A stretch of DNA of 64,000 nt from Armatimonadota bacterium (GTDB taxonomy: Bacteria > Armatimonadota > Fimbriimonadia > Fimbriimonadales > Fimbriimonadaceae): NCBI GenBank assembly GCA_016223145.1, contig JACRPN010000014.1:293146-357145 (forward strand), read 5' to 3'. A model generated the notes under the pieces. It saw nothing but the letters and a program-made list of their open reading frames with translations, did no database searches and had not been told where the DNA came from. Below, one piece after another: positions 33,254 through 41,738 of the stretch. The first letter of the stretch is position 1. Each line of letters begins with the position of its first letter. The translations under genes were made by a program, and so were the position numbers.

Positions 33254-33330
33254 TGGTCGGGGCGACAGGATTCGAACCTGCGACCTGATGCTCCCAAAGC
33301 ATCCGCGCTACCAAGCTGCGCCACGCCCCG
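33254..33330 (-). tRNA. tRNA-Pro (anticodon TGG)
   Basis: A complete 77-nt cloverleaf on the minus strand with encoded CCA (33254-33256). The acceptor stem is CGGGGCG/CGCCCCG, the D arm GCGC-AGCTTGGTA-GCGC, the anticodon arm GATGC-TTTGGGA-GCATC with anticodon TGG, and the T arm GCAGG-TTCGAAT-CCTGT. Its first 26 nt are repeated twice upstream in an 81-bp tandem array. Confidence 0.96.
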
Positions 33331-33492
33331 GCCAGTTTTTGTCGAAGGCCCCCACCCAAGGTGCGACCTTCCCGATCGTCGGGACGCGCTACCAAGCTGC
33401 GCCACGCCCCGGCCAGTTTTTGTCGAAGGCCCCCACCCAAGGTGCGACCTTCCCGATCGTCGGGACGCGCTACCAAGCTGCGCCACGCCCCG
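33305..33492 (-). repeat. 81-bp tandem array built from the 5' end of tRNA-Pro
   Basis: The 26-nt segment from the first base of tRNA-Pro to the end of its D arm occurs at 33305-33330 (inside the intact tRNA), 33386-33411 and 33467-33492, a period of exactly 81. The 55-bp spacers (33331-33385 and 33412-33466) look identical and carry two hairpins, AAGGT/ACCTT and TCCCGA/TCGGGA. Read on the minus strand the order is 5' fragment, spacer, 5' fragment, spacer, full tRNA. Confidence 0.92.
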
Positions 33493-33551
33493 ACAGAGGA
33501 GTCCAAGATACCCGACGAGCGAATTACGGCGCGGGTTCTTTCTGAGAGGCT

Positions 33552-34799
33552 TTAGGCCACTTCCGCCGCTTTGCGAAAGGCTTGATCGAGGTCTGCCGTC
33601 AGATCCTTGGGATCTTCCAGACCAAGATAAAGCCGCACGATCCACCCGACTTCAGGATCGGGAAACGCCTCGGCGGGGATCATGACCACCAGGCTCTCGA
33701 ACCCGCCCCAACTCACACCCAGCTTGAAGATCTCCAAGCTCTCCACAAACCGCTTGATCGGCGCCTGGGTCTGCCATTTGGGCCGGAAGGAGAGCAGGCT
33801 GCTCGAACCGCGCATCTGCTTCTCGAAGAGGGCGCGCTGCGGGTGCCATGGCGCCCCCGCATGGTGCACCAGCTCCACTTCGGGGCGATCCTGCAGCCAC
33901 TGGGCGATCGCGTTCCCGGTCTGCTCCTGGTGCTTCAACCTAATGGAAAGCGTCCGCAGGCCGCGCAGAAGCAGCCAAGCCTGAAACGGGCCCAACGCCG
34001 CGCCAAACAGCGAGAACTCACGCTTCAGGAACGAGTCGTAACGATCTTCAGAGAGGCAAACCACACCTGCAGTGAGGTCGCTGTGACCGGCGAGGTACTT
34101 CGTGGCGCTGTGGACCACCATATCGACTCCCCACTGGGTAGGTGTCTGAAAGACTGGCGTGCTGTAGGAGTTGTCGAAGATGGTGGTAATCCCCTTTTCC
34201 CGACAGACCTTGGTGATGGCTTCGAGGTCTTGCAGGCGGAAGAGCACGCTCGCGGGGGATTCCAGATAGACTGCTGTGGTCTCCGGCTTGAGGGCATCGA
34301 GCACCGTAGCGGGGTCTCGCCCATCGACGAAGCTCGCCGTGATCCCAAAACGGCTCATGTATTCGGCAAGGAACTGACGTGTCGGCCCGTAGCATGTATC
34401 GATCGCGACCACGTGGGCGCCCGGTTCCAGAACGCTCATGAGCGCCGACGTGATAGCCGCCATGCCACTTGAGAAGACCTTGCATCGGTCCGATCGCTCG
34501 AGCCTGGCGATCTTCTGCTCGGCGGCGTCCAGGGTGGGGTTGGTCACGCGGCTGTACTGATAGCGTGGTGCGTCCGGGTTCTGCTGCATGGCCCCCATGA
34601 AAGCCTCGTAGGTGTCGAAGCTGAAAAGGGAAGACTGAAAGATGGGCGGGGTGACCGCGCCATAGGGCTGCCCGTCCTCGCCGAAGTGCTGCAGGTCGGT
34701 ATCGAATCCGGCGAGATAGGGCTCTCGGTGCATATCGAGCTTAGGTTTTAGCAGAATCACCCTGGTGTCTGCTGACAGGTCCCGATCTTTCAGCTCCAC
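33552..34799 (-). CDS. Cys/Met-metabolism PLP-dependent enzyme (cystathionine gamma-synthase/lyase type)
   Basis: 415 residues of the trans-sulfuration family. The cofactor lysine is Lys234 in [14 protein letters not shown], with Asp209 in [16 protein letters not shown] stacking the pyridine ring; [20 protein letters not shown] and [13 protein letters not shown] are also typical. Members include cystathionine gamma-synthase (MetB), beta-lyase (MetC), gamma-lyase and O-acetylhomoserine sulfhydrylase; the sequence does not decide which. A later start at Met23 (34733) would match the usual N terminus better; the first 22 residues are not conserved in the family as I know it. The gene is divergent from rpoZ, with only about 44 bases between the starts. 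Confidence 0.88.
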   Translation of the reverse strand: MELKDRDLSADTRVILLKPKLDMHREPYLAGFDTDLQHFGEDGQPYGAVTPPIFQSSLFSFDTYEAFMGAMQQNPDAPRYQYSRVTNPTLDAAEQKIARLERSDRCKVFSSGMAAITSALMSVLEPGAHVVAIDTCYGPTRQFLAEYMSRFGITASFVDGRDPATVLDALKPETTAVYLESPASVLFRLQDLEAITKVCREKGITTIFDNSYSTPVFQTPTQWGVDMVVHSATKYLAGHSDLTAGVVCLSEDRYDSFLKREFSLFGAALGPFQAWLLLRGLRTLSIRLKHQEQTGNAIAQWLQDRPEVELVHHAGAPWHPQRALFEKQMRGSSSLLSFRPKWQTQAPIKRFVESLEIFKLGVSWGGFESLVVMIPAEAFPDPEVGWIVRLYLGLEDPKDLTADLDQAFRKAAEVA

Positions 34800-34813
34800 T
34801 AATGGGTTTCTGG

Positions 34814-34819
34814 TATAAT
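34814..34819 (+). promoter_or_regulatory. Probable -10 box of rpoZ
   Basis: A perfect TATAAT lies 25 bases before the rpoZ start codon. No strong -35 box is present at 16-18 bases upstream (the nearest is a TTTCAG at 34788-34793). Its placement within the short divergent gap fits an rpoZ promoter. Confidence 0.55.
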
Positions 34820-34843
34820 CCTCGCTTCCCGGAGTTCCACCTT

Positions 34844-35365
34844 ATGAGCAATATGCTGCCCTCGCCAGACAAGCTGAACAACGAAGAGTACGGAAAATAT
34901 GCGTTGAGCAATCTGGCCGCCAAGCGCGCCAAGCAGATCAAGGAGGGAGCGCCCCCGCTCGTCGCCGTGGACTCCATGCACCCCCTGACGATCGCGCTGG
35001 CTGAGATCGCAGCAGGCAAGATCAAACCGATCATGCAAGCTGTGGAAGAGCCGCAGATGATCGAGACCGGCGACTTTGAGCGAATCTCCGAGGAGCCGCT
35101 GCCCGCCGAGCTCGGAATGCTGCTTCCCGCGCTCGACGAATCCACCGACGCCGCCCTCATCGAGACGCTTGGCGTAGACGAAGAGCACGACACCGAAGGC
35201 GATCACGAAGGGGAGACCACGGACGTCTTGTCCCTTTCCGACCTCGTGACGGAAGAGGACGACGTCGTCGAAGAAGCCCCCGTGGTTGGAGAGGACGACA
35301 CGCTCTCGCTCTCGGATATCGCTGAGCAGGAAACCAGCCTCGAAGGCGAAGACGCCGAGGAATAG
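34844..35365 (+). CDS. rpoZ: RNA polymerase omega subunit with acidic C-terminal extension
   Basis: 173 residues from ATG 34844. The first 65 are a standard omega domain (NNEEYGKYALSNLAAKRAKQ, then IALAEIAAGKIKP), which helps assemble the polymerase by holding the C-terminal part of beta prime. Beyond residue 70 the protein continues about 100 residues as a highly acidic, probably disordered tail in which a motif is repeated: DVLSLSDLVTEEDD and DTLSLSDIAEQETS. Usual omega subunits are 60-100 residues. Translation of the earlier in-frame ATG at 34802 would start upstream of the -10 box region and is unlikely. It is followed by dnaJ and prmA. Confidence 0.87.
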   Translation: MSNMLPSPDKLNNEEYGKYALSNLAAKRAKQIKEGAPPLVAVDSMHPLTIALAEIAAGKIKPIMQAVEEPQMIETGDFERISEEPLPAELGMLLPALDESTDAALIETLGVDEEHDTEGDHEGETTDVLSLSDLVTEEDDVVEEAPVVGEDDTLSLSDIAEQETSLEGEDAEE

Positions 35366-35416
35366 GGCCTGCCACGCGCCTCCTCGACCTAGCGTAGGGA
35401 CAGGAAGAGCTATCCT

Positions 35417-36526
35417 ATGCGTGATCCATACGAGGTACTTGGAGTCTCAAGGGAGGCTTCGCCCGACGAATTGAAGTCGGCTTATCGCCGACTTGCACGT
35501 CGCTACCACCCGGACGTCAATCCCGGCGACCACGAGGCTGAAGAGAAGTTCAAGGAGATCGGTCAAGCCTATTCCGTCCTTTCAGACCCTGACAAGCGTG
35601 CGCGATTCGACCGCTTTGGGACCGTCGACGAACCCCAAGGCGGAGTCCATTTCGAGGGCGGATTTCAAGACCTCTTCGACATGTTCTTTGGCGGCGGCGA
35701 CATGGGCGGCCGCGCCCGCCGGAACGGAGACCGCGACGGAGACGACGTTCGGGCAGACGTGGAGATCACCCTTCACGAGGTCATCACGGGCGTCGAAAAG
35801 GAAGTGCGCTATGGTCGACACATGCGCTGCCAAGAATGCGGTGGCAACGGGAGCGAAGGGGGATCGCCGCCCCAGCGGTGCACCAAATGCAACGGCCAAG
35901 GGGTTGTGGTGCAAGTTCGCCAGACCTTTATAGGCTCGATGCGAACCTCGGTCACTTGTGGTACGTGTGGTGGCGCGGGAGTGGTCGTAACGAACCCGTG
36001 CAAGTCCTGCCACGGGCAGGGCCTCCAGGTGGAGGAAACGGTGACGACGGTCAAGATTCCACCGGGCGTGGGTGATGGGCTGACGGTCCATGCGCCCGGG
36101 CAGGGAAGCCACGGCCTGGGACGTGGACGCTCCGGCGACCTGTATGTCGTGCTTCACGTGACGCCGGATCCCCGCTTCGAGCGAAGCGGCGGCAACCTGA
36201 TCACAAGCATCTCCTTGACCTTTGCCCAGGCAACCCTCGGAGACGAAATCTCTGTGGAAGGGGTGGACGCCGACTATGATGTCGAGATTCCAAGAGGCAC
36301 GCAGCCAGGCTCCGTGCTCAAAATCGAGGGCGCAGGGCTTCCCCCGCTTCATGGAGGGCGTCGCGGCGACCTGTTGCTCCAGGTCCAGGTTGAAGTCCCA
36401 ACCCAATTGACCGAAGCACAGGAGTCGCTTGTGAGGCAGTTCGCCGAACTCCGGGGCGAGGATGAACCGAAGGGTAGCGGCGGCGGGCTCCTGGGCGGGC
36501 TTTTCGGCAAGGGCAAGCGCAAGTGA
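35417..36526 (+). CDS. dnaJ: Chaperone DnaJ
   Basis: 369 residues. The J domain (residues 1-68) has the HPD tripeptide at 31-33, followed by a short Gly/Phe region (GGFQDLFDMFFGGGDMGG), a zinc-binding domain with all four CXXCXGXG repeats (CQECGGNG, CTKCNGQG, CGTCGGAG, CKSCHGQG) and the C-terminal substrate-binding domains (GDLYVVLHVTPDPRFERSGG). It stimulates the ATPase of DnaK and delivers unfolded clients. The C-terminal tail is Gly/Lys rich. It overlaps the start of prmA by 4 bases. dnaK and grpE are not in the window. Confidence 0.95.
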   Translation: MRDPYEVLGVSREASPDELKSAYRRLARRYHPDVNPGDHEAEEKFKEIGQAYSVLSDPDKRARFDRFGTVDEPQGGVHFEGGFQDLFDMFFGGGDMGGRARRNGDRDGDDVRADVEITLHEVITGVEKEVRYGRHMRCQECGGNGSEGGSPPQRCTKCNGQGVVVQVRQTFIGSMRTSVTCGTCGGAGVVVTNPCKSCHGQGLQVEETVTTVKIPPGVGDGLTVHAPGQGSHGLGRGRSGDLYVVLHVTPDPRFERSGGNLITSISLTFAQATLGDEISVEGVDADYDVEIPRGTQPGSVLKIEGAGLPPLHGGRRGDLLLQVQVEVPTQLTEAQESLVRQFAELRGEDEPKGSGGGLLGGLFGKGKRK

Positions 36527-37389
36527 ACGGCACGGTCTGGATCGAGGTCCGCGCCACCTTTCCCGAGGCGCCAGAGGATTGGTCCCCTCTTGCCGACGCC
36601 TTCGACAGGCATGGGTGTCCTGGCTCCTTGATAGGCGAACGGCCGCCCTCGATCAGCGGGTACCTCGTGGACGTTCCGGCGGCGCGCGCTAAGGTCGAGG
36701 AGCTGCGTGCGGAGCTGCTCCGATTGGGCGCTGCCTCGGTTGAGACACAAGAGGTGCCGGAAGAGGATTGGGCGGAGTCCTGGCGCAAGTTCTTCAAGCC
36801 GAGGAGAATAGGGAAGCGGTTTGTGATCCGGCCGACCTGGGAAGAGTTCGAGGCAGGGCCAGACGATTTGGAGATCGTTCTCGATCCTGGACAGGCCTTT
36901 GGCACCGGCGACCATCCGACGACTCGGCTGTGCCTCGAGTTGATGGAGGAAGCCTTCGAAGCTCGCCGTCCGGATTCCGTGCTCGATCTGGGCTGCGGGA
37001 GCGGCATCTTGAGCATCGGCGCCTCTTTGCTCGGCGCGAGAGATGTTCTTGGCGTGGACATCGAGGCTGTCAGCGTCGAGGTCGCGAGACAGAACGCGGA
37101 ATTGAACGGCGTCCAGGTCGAGTTCCTTTGCGCCGATGGATTTGCCGACGCGAAGCTACACGGCCCGTTCGATCTGGTTGTCAGCAACATCATCAGCGCC
37201 ACCTTGATCCGGCTCGCCCCGAAAGTCGCCCAGCGACAGGCTTCTGGTGGCGTCTGGATCGTGTCCGGGATCATCCGTCAGAACTGGGAGGACGTCCAAA
37301 AGGCTGCGGCAAGAGCGGGCTACGAGCTGAAATCGGAGAGGTTTGAGGATGACTGGGTGGCTGCAGCGTTGGTGAGGTGTGGCCCCTGA
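36523..37389 (+). CDS. prmA: Ribosomal protein L11 methyltransferase
   Basis: 288 residues from GTG 36523, which overlaps the stop of dnaJ in a GTGA. The N-terminal half is the PrmA substrate-recognition domain (VWIEVRATFPEAPEDWSPLA, WAESWRKFFKPRRIGKRFVI), and the C-terminal half is a class I SAM methyltransferase with VLDLGCGSGILSIGASLLGA and the characteristic VSNIISATL (NPPY-equivalent). The GQAFGTGDHPTTRLCLELME segment is a PrmA hallmark. The enzyme trimethylates ribosomal protein L11. The dnaJ-prmA order is common in bacteria. Confidence 0.94.
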   Translation: MNGTVWIEVRATFPEAPEDWSPLADAFDRHGCPGSLIGERPPSISGYLVDVPAARAKVEELRAELLRLGAASVETQEVPEEDWAESWRKFFKPRRIGKRFVIRPTWEEFEAGPDDLEIVLDPGQAFGTGDHPTTRLCLELMEEAFEARRPDSVLDLGCGSGILSIGASLLGARDVLGVDIEAVSVEVARQNAELNGVQVEFLCADGFADAKLHGPFDLVVSNIISATLIRLAPKVAQRQASGGVWIVSGIIRQNWEDVQKAAARAGYELKSERFEDDWVAAALVRCGP

Positions 37390-37608
37390 AAGGCTCTATC
37401 ACTACGGTTCGGTCCGGCAATCTTCGCACCCTCGACAGCCCCTGAAGGGGACTGTTGACAAATGCTGAGGTGGCCCTCGGAGGGTACAGTCGCCGGCCAA
37501 AATCACCCAGGCGGGACGCATGGGCTACACCTGTCTCAACAATCGCCGAAGGGGTGCAAGGGGAAGAGCCGCGGGTTTGCCCCCCCCCATAGGGCTTAAC
37601 GTGTGAGA
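37390..37608. other. Intergenic region between converging prmA and accA, with repeats
   Basis: Contains GGCCCCTGAAAGGCTC at its start, the palindrome CAGCCCCTGAAGGGGACTG (37436-37454) and a minus-strand copy of the ~60-bp dispersed repeat (37472-37532). A run of nine C residues lies near 37580. No gene or clear terminator is seen. Confidence 0.5.
37472..37532 (-). repeat. Copy of ~60-bp dispersed repeat (minus strand)
   Basis: On the minus strand it reads GTGTAGCCCATGCGTCCCGC, then CTGGGTGAT and CGACTGTACCCTCCGAGGGCC. This aligns with the copies at 32019-32080 and 20967-21024; the outer parts are nearly identical and the spacer differs. Confidence 0.6.
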
Positions 37609-38601
37609 TTAGGGCCGCGCTGACGCCAGCGCCAACCCCATGTCACGGAACTTCTTCTGCCTATCCGCATGGAGCTCCTCGGGAGAGAGCTTCTCCAGCT
37701 CCGCCAGATGTCTGGCGATCGCTTCCTTGACGGTTTGTGCCGCCTCTCCGGGGTTGCGGTGGGCGCCTCCCAGAGGTTCGGGGAGGATTTCGTCGATCAG
37801 CCCGAGGCGATCGGCGTCCTTGGCGGTAAGTCTAAGCGCCTGGGCCGCTTGGGGGCCCTTTTCCGGGTCGCGCCAGAGGATCGCTGCGCAACCTTCCGGC
37901 GGGATCACGCTATAGATCGCGTGCTCAAGCATCAGGACCCTGTTCCCGCAGGCGATGCCAATGGCGCCACCGCTCCCGCCCTCGCCGATCACTACCGACA
38001 CAACAGGAACCCGTAGCCCAAACATGGCCAGCATCGCGGCGGCAATGGCTTCGGAAATCCCGCGCTGTTCGCTCGCGACGCCAGGATCGGCCGCCGGAGT
38101 ATCCACGAACGTCACTACGGGCAGGCCGAATCGGTCCGCCATCTCCATGAGCCGGATCGCTTTACGGTAGCCCTCTGGCTTGGCCATCCCGAAGTTCCGA
38201 TAGACTCGCTCAGTGGCGTTTCTGCCCTTCTGATGGCCAAGGACCATGACCGGCCGCCCGTCCATGAGCGCCGGACCCCCGATAATGGCGTTGTCCACGT
38301 TCCCACAGCGATCGCCTTGCAACTCTACGAAATTCGAGAAGATCTGGCCGATGTAGTCGAGGGAGTAGGGCCTAGCATCGGCCCGAGCCACCAAAACCTC
38401 TTCCCACGGGCCGAGATGGGCATAGAGGTGATTGGTGAACTGCTCCAGCGCCCCTTCATACTCTCGAATCTGGGCTTCGAGCGCATCGCGCGCTTCCTTT
38501 GTTGGCGCAGCGGGCAGCTTTTGCCGAAGCTTCTCGATGCCGGCTTCCAGCTCGACAACCGGCTTGGGTTTCTCCCACTCTTTCCAAGTCTTAGGCTGCA
38601 C
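37609..38601 (-). CDS. accA: Acetyl-CoA carboxylase carboxyltransferase alpha subunit
   Basis: 330 residues of the crotonase-fold alpha subunit: LQGDRCGNVDNAIIGGPALM, GHQKGRNATERVYRNFGMAK, PEGYRKAIRLMEMADRFGLP, VVTFVDTPAADPGVASEQRG and YSVIPPEGCAAILWRD. Together with the AccD subunit it transfers the carboxyl group from biotin carboxyl carrier protein to acetyl-CoA, making malonyl-CoA for fatty-acid synthesis. Its first bases overlap the end of accD by 11, so the two are translated as a coupled pair (accD then accA on the minus strand). Biotin carboxylase and carrier genes are elsewhere. Confidence 0.96.
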   Translation of the reverse strand: MQPKTWKEWEKPKPVVELEAGIEKLRQKLPAAPTKEARDALEAQIREYEGALEQFTNHLYAHLGPWEEVLVARADARPYSLDYIGQIFSNFVELQGDRCGNVDNAIIGGPALMDGRPVMVLGHQKGRNATERVYRNFGMAKPEGYRKAIRLMEMADRFGLPVVTFVDTPAADPGVASEQRGISEAIAAAMLAMFGLRVPVVSVVIGEGGSGGAIGIACGNRVLMLEHAIYSVIPPEGCAAILWRDPEKGPQAAQALRLTAKDADRLGLIDEILPEPLGGAHRNPGEAAQTVKEAIARHLAELEKLSPEELHADRQKKFRDMGLALASARP

Positions 38602-39436
38602 GGCGGCCTCCCATCAGCATCTGGACCAGCAGGATGAGAGTGCTGCGCATCTCGCGGCGCTTGACGATGCGGTCCACCATGCCGCTTCTGAAGCAGAACT
38701 CGGCCTTCTGGAAATCGTCGGGCACCTTCTGCACTTGCGCCTGCGCACTGACCCTGGCGCCGGCGAACCCAACGAGCGCGCCAGGCTCGGAGAGGATGAC
38801 GTCGGCGATGCTTGCATAGCTGGCCAGCACTCCAGCCATGGTCGGGTCGGTGAATACGGAGATGAAGGGAAGCCGCGCCTCGCGGAGCTGATCGACGGCA
38901 GCCGTGGTGCGCGCCATCTGCATCAGGGAGAGCAGCCCCTCTTGCATCCTGGCCCCGCCGGAGGCGCCAAAGACGATCACGGGGCACGCGTTCTCGATCG
39001 CTCGCTCGAAGATGCGCACCACCTTTTCCCCGTTGACGCTGCCCATCGAACCGCCCATGAAAGAGAAATCGGAAACGCCGACGCTCACCTTGTGGCCCCC
39101 GAGCGCCGCGATTCCGGCGACCATACTGTCGTTCCGGCCGGTCTTCTGCACGGCGATTGCGAGCTTTTCGGCGTACTCAGGGAAGCCCAGTGGATCGCCC
39201 GAGGTCAGCTCCGCATCCGTTTCGACAAAGCTTCCCGGGTCAAACGTGGCCTCGATTCGCTGCTGGGTGGTCAGGCGATGGTGGTGGCCACAGTGGGGGC
39301 ACACTCTGAGCGCCTGCTCAAACTCTAGGGAGAAGAGGATCTTCTTGCAGCCCGCGCATTGCAGAAACGCATCCATCGGAAGGGAATACGAGGATACCCG
39401 CCGGTATGTCGCGCCGGGAACCTGGGTTTTCCCCAA
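38591..39436 (-). CDS. accD: Acetyl-CoA carboxylase carboxyltransferase beta subunit
   Basis: 281 residues. The N-terminal zinc ribbon uses Cys27, Cys30, Cys46 and Cys49 (CAGC and CPHC), followed by the crotonase-fold domain with SGDPLGFPEYAEKLAIAVQK, VGVSDFSFMGGSMGSVNGEK, SGGARMQEGLLSLMQMARTT and GALVGFAGARV. It partners with AccA in malonyl-CoA synthesis. The start at 39436 is 46 bases from the divergent pafA start. An alternative start at Met21 would keep the zinc ribbon intact; the first 20 residues are not conserved. Confidence 0.95.
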   Translation of the reverse strand: MGKTQVPGATYRRVSSYSLPMDAFLQCAGCKKILFSLEFEQALRVCPHCGHHHRLTTQQRIEATFDPGSFVETDAELTSGDPLGFPEYAEKLAIAVQKTGRNDSMVAGIAALGGHKVSVGVSDFSFMGGSMGSVNGEKVVRIFERAIENACPVIVFGASGGARMQEGLLSLMQMARTTAAVDQLREARLPFISVFTDPTMAGVLASYASIADVILSEPGALVGFAGARVSAQAQVQKVPDDFQKAEFCFRSGMVDRIVKRREMRSTLILLVQMLMGGRRAA

Positions 39437-39482
39437 GGAGGCTTGCTAAAGTGAAGCACACCCAGCGGCCGCAAGCGTCCTA

Positions 39483-40988
39483 ATGCTTATGCCCATCCAC
39501 GATGGCGACAGGATCTTTGGTGTCGAGACTGAGTTCGGCTGCCTCGCCGCCGATACCCTGGGCTCATCCGAAGACGCCGTCGAACTCATCAAGGACTGCA
39601 TTTTCTATGACCTCAAACAAGGCGCCCTCGACTTGCACTCGCGCGACGAGGTCTTTGAGCCCGCCCAATGCGGCGGTTTCCTGCTGAATGGGGGACGGCT
39701 CTACATTGACGCCGTAGGCTCTCACCTGGAGTACGCGACCGCCGAATGCCGCAGCCTGCAGGACCTGATCGCCAACGATCGCGCGGGCCAGCGCCTGATC
39801 GTCTCGGCCATCGAGCACCTTGGGATGAGCGACGAGATCGACGTCTACAACAACTCCGTGGACCACTTCGGCGGCCACACCTTTGGGTGCCACGAGAACT
39901 ACCTCGTGCGTGCCGATGGCGACCTGCTCAACGATTCTGCTTCGCTCCTCTACCCGTTTCTGGTCACGCGCCAAATCTACGCCGGCGTCGGCAGAGTAGG
40001 CGGGCATATCCTGACCGGCGGCCTTCGGCCCAACTACCAGGAGGTCATGGAAAACCCGATCGACTACATCTGGGTGAGCCAGGTGTACGGTGTCATCGAG
40101 GACAACTCCGTGCCTTTCCAACTCAGCCAGCGCGCCGACCACATCCTCAAGACCATCGCCAGCCGGGTCCGATTCAACCGCGCCCTGATCAACCCGAAAT
40201 GGGAGCATTTCTACAGTCACGACGGCATGACAAGGCTGCATCTGCTGTTTGGAGAGAGCAACCAGAACGAATATGCCTATGCCTTGAAGGTCGGGACGAC
40301 GTGCCTGGTGCTCGACCTCATCGAAGACGGCCTTGCCCCCGAAATGGCGCTCAGCAATCCGCTGACGGCGCTGCGAGAGGTCAGCCGCGATCAGTCCTAC
40401 CGATGGCAGGTCGAGCTTGAAGACGGCCGCACCATTTCCTCGGTGGACCTTCATCGGGCGTATCTGAAGGCCGCTCAGCGCTATCGCGGAAGGAGCCCGC
40501 AGACCGATTGGATCCTCGGAGAATGGGAGAGCACACTCGACGCTTTGGAGCAGGACCCGCTCGCCCTTGCCGACAAGCTCGACTGGGTGGCCAAGAAGAA
40601 AGTGGTCGAAGAGTACATCCGGTCGGAACTCGAGCAGAGTCCTTCGCCCACACAGAGGCTCATAGACATTCGAGAGTCAAAGCATGCAGGCGACGACGCG
40701 CTTCATTCGGTGGACCTGGAGTACCACAACATCGATCCGGCGAAGGGGCTCTTCTTTGGGCTTCAGCAGATGGGCGAGACAGAGCGAGCGGTAACCGACC
40801 TGGCCATCGTGGACGCCATGACCGAGCCGCCTCAAGACACCCGCGCCCTGGGCCGCTCCCAACTCGTGCGCGAGGTCCTGAAAGCCAGGGGACCCAAGTA
40901 CTACATGTTCGATTGGAGCGGGGTCGCGATCGATAGGAACACCTACATCGAAATGCCCGATCCTTATGAGACCTATGCCAGGAAATAG
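39483..40988 (+). CDS. pafA: Pup-protein ligase PafA
   Basis: 501 residues of the PafA/Dop carboxylate-amine ligase fold. IFGVETEFG near the N terminus coordinates ATP-magnesium; NGGRLYIDAVGSHLEYATAE carries the catalytic aspartate (Asp76) in the PafA form of the loop; GCHENYLVRA, LLYPFLVTRQIYAG, LSQRADHI and DWVAKKKVVEEYI are also PafA-like. PafA attaches the small protein Pup to substrate lysines, marking them for the bacterial proteasome. The lack of the Dop-specific loop favours ligase over depupylase. It is divergent from accD. No pup, proteasome (prcA/B), mpa or dop gene is found in the window. Confidence 0.88.
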   Translation: MLMPIHDGDRIFGVETEFGCLAADTLGSSEDAVELIKDCIFYDLKQGALDLHSRDEVFEPAQCGGFLLNGGRLYIDAVGSHLEYATAECRSLQDLIANDRAGQRLIVSAIEHLGMSDEIDVYNNSVDHFGGHTFGCHENYLVRADGDLLNDSASLLYPFLVTRQIYAGVGRVGGHILTGGLRPNYQEVMENPIDYIWVSQVYGVIEDNSVPFQLSQRADHILKTIASRVRFNRALINPKWEHFYSHDGMTRLHLLFGESNQNEYAYALKVGTTCLVLDLIEDGLAPEMALSNPLTALREVSRDQSYRWQVELEDGRTISSVDLHRAYLKAAQRYRGRSPQTDWILGEWESTLDALEQDPLALADKLDWVAKKKVVEEYIRSELEQSPSPTQRLIDIRESKHAGDDALHSVDLEYHNIDPAKGLFFGLQQMGETERAVTDLAIVDAMTEPPQDTRALGRSQLVREVLKARGPKYYMFDWSGVAIDRNTYIEMPDPYETYARK

Positions 40989-41047
40989 GGCTTGGCGTAT
41001 GGGCGGGCAGGGGGAGAATTGCAGGTACCCAGGGACGAATGGACTGT

Positions 41048-41072
41048 AGCCGCAGGTCTTTAGCCTGCGACA
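41048..41072. repeat. Short palindrome CGCAGG-N7-CCTGCG
   Basis: A GTAGCCGCAGG-TCTTTAG-CCTGCGAC element between pafA and the TPR gene. It differs from the GCCC...GGGC palindromes in its stem but has a similar flank (GAC after the second arm). Confidence 0.4.
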
Positions 41073-41099
41073 CCAAATCAGGGAACTACCACTTGACGT

Positions 41100-41738
41100 C
41101 TACCCGTCCGAGCCGATCCGGTCCCGCATCTTCTTCAGGTTCACCTTTGCGGCCTCGTCATCGGGAGTGATCTTGAGCAGGGCTTCCCAAACCCTCGCCG
41201 CATCCTTGAAGCGGCCCAGCTTCTCATAGGAGTGGGCAAGCGTTCGATAGGTGTTCGGATGGGGTGCTGGCGTGGCGGCCAGCGTGGGCTCGAGGATCGC
41301 AGGCACCTTAGCGAAGTTCTTCTTCATGTAGTGGTAGTTCGCTTCCGGCCACGCAGCGTCGGGGCTCTTCGAATTGTGCTTGCGAAAATCCACGTAGACG
41401 CTCAGCGCCGCATCCCATTCATGGACGTTCTCAAGCATCCATCCCAGGTTCGTGGCAGCCTCGTAGTCATCTGGAAAGAGCTGGTGCATCATCTTCAGGT
41501 TCTGGATGCACCGGGGAAAGTCGCCGTCCTCGTACCATTGGTCCGATTGGTGGGTCATCCGGTTATAGATGCCCTCCCAGACCTGCTTCATTCGATCGGT
41601 CTGCTGGCCCGGGCTTGCGGCTGCAGACGTGAGCAGCGCGAACAGGGCGAACGCCTGCACAAGTCCTCTCATCAGGAAGCTTGTGCGTTTGGGAGTGGCG
41701 GACTGGAGGGGTGGCTCTTGAGGGGTTGGATGGTTCAT
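41100..41738 (-). CDS. TPR-repeat secreted or membrane-anchored protein
   Basis: 212 residues; the ATG at 41738 overlaps the gatB stop codon in an ATGA, so it is coupled to gatB. A hydrophobic segment ([18 protein letters not shown]) acts as a signal peptide if translation starts at Met23, or as an internal anchor otherwise. Three to four tetratricopeptide repeats follow ([60 protein letters not shown]). TPR proteins scaffold complexes; the partner is unknown. It has no evident functional link to GatB besides position. Confidence 0.75.
   Translation of the reverse strand: MNHPTPQEPPLQSATPKRTSFLMRGLVQAFALFALLTSAAASPGQQTDRMKQVWEGIYNRMTHQSDQWYEDGDFPRCIQNLKMMHQLFPDDYEAATNLGWMLENVHEWDAALSVYVDFRKHNSKSPDAAWPEANYHYMKKNFAKVPAILEPTLAATPAPHPNTYRTLAHSYEKLGRFKDAARVWEALLKITPDDEAAKVNLKKMRDRIGSDG

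Noticed and set aside
33305..33492. CRISPR array
   Set aside because: Only three repeats, the spacers are identical to each other, the repeat is part of a tRNA, and no cas genes are present.
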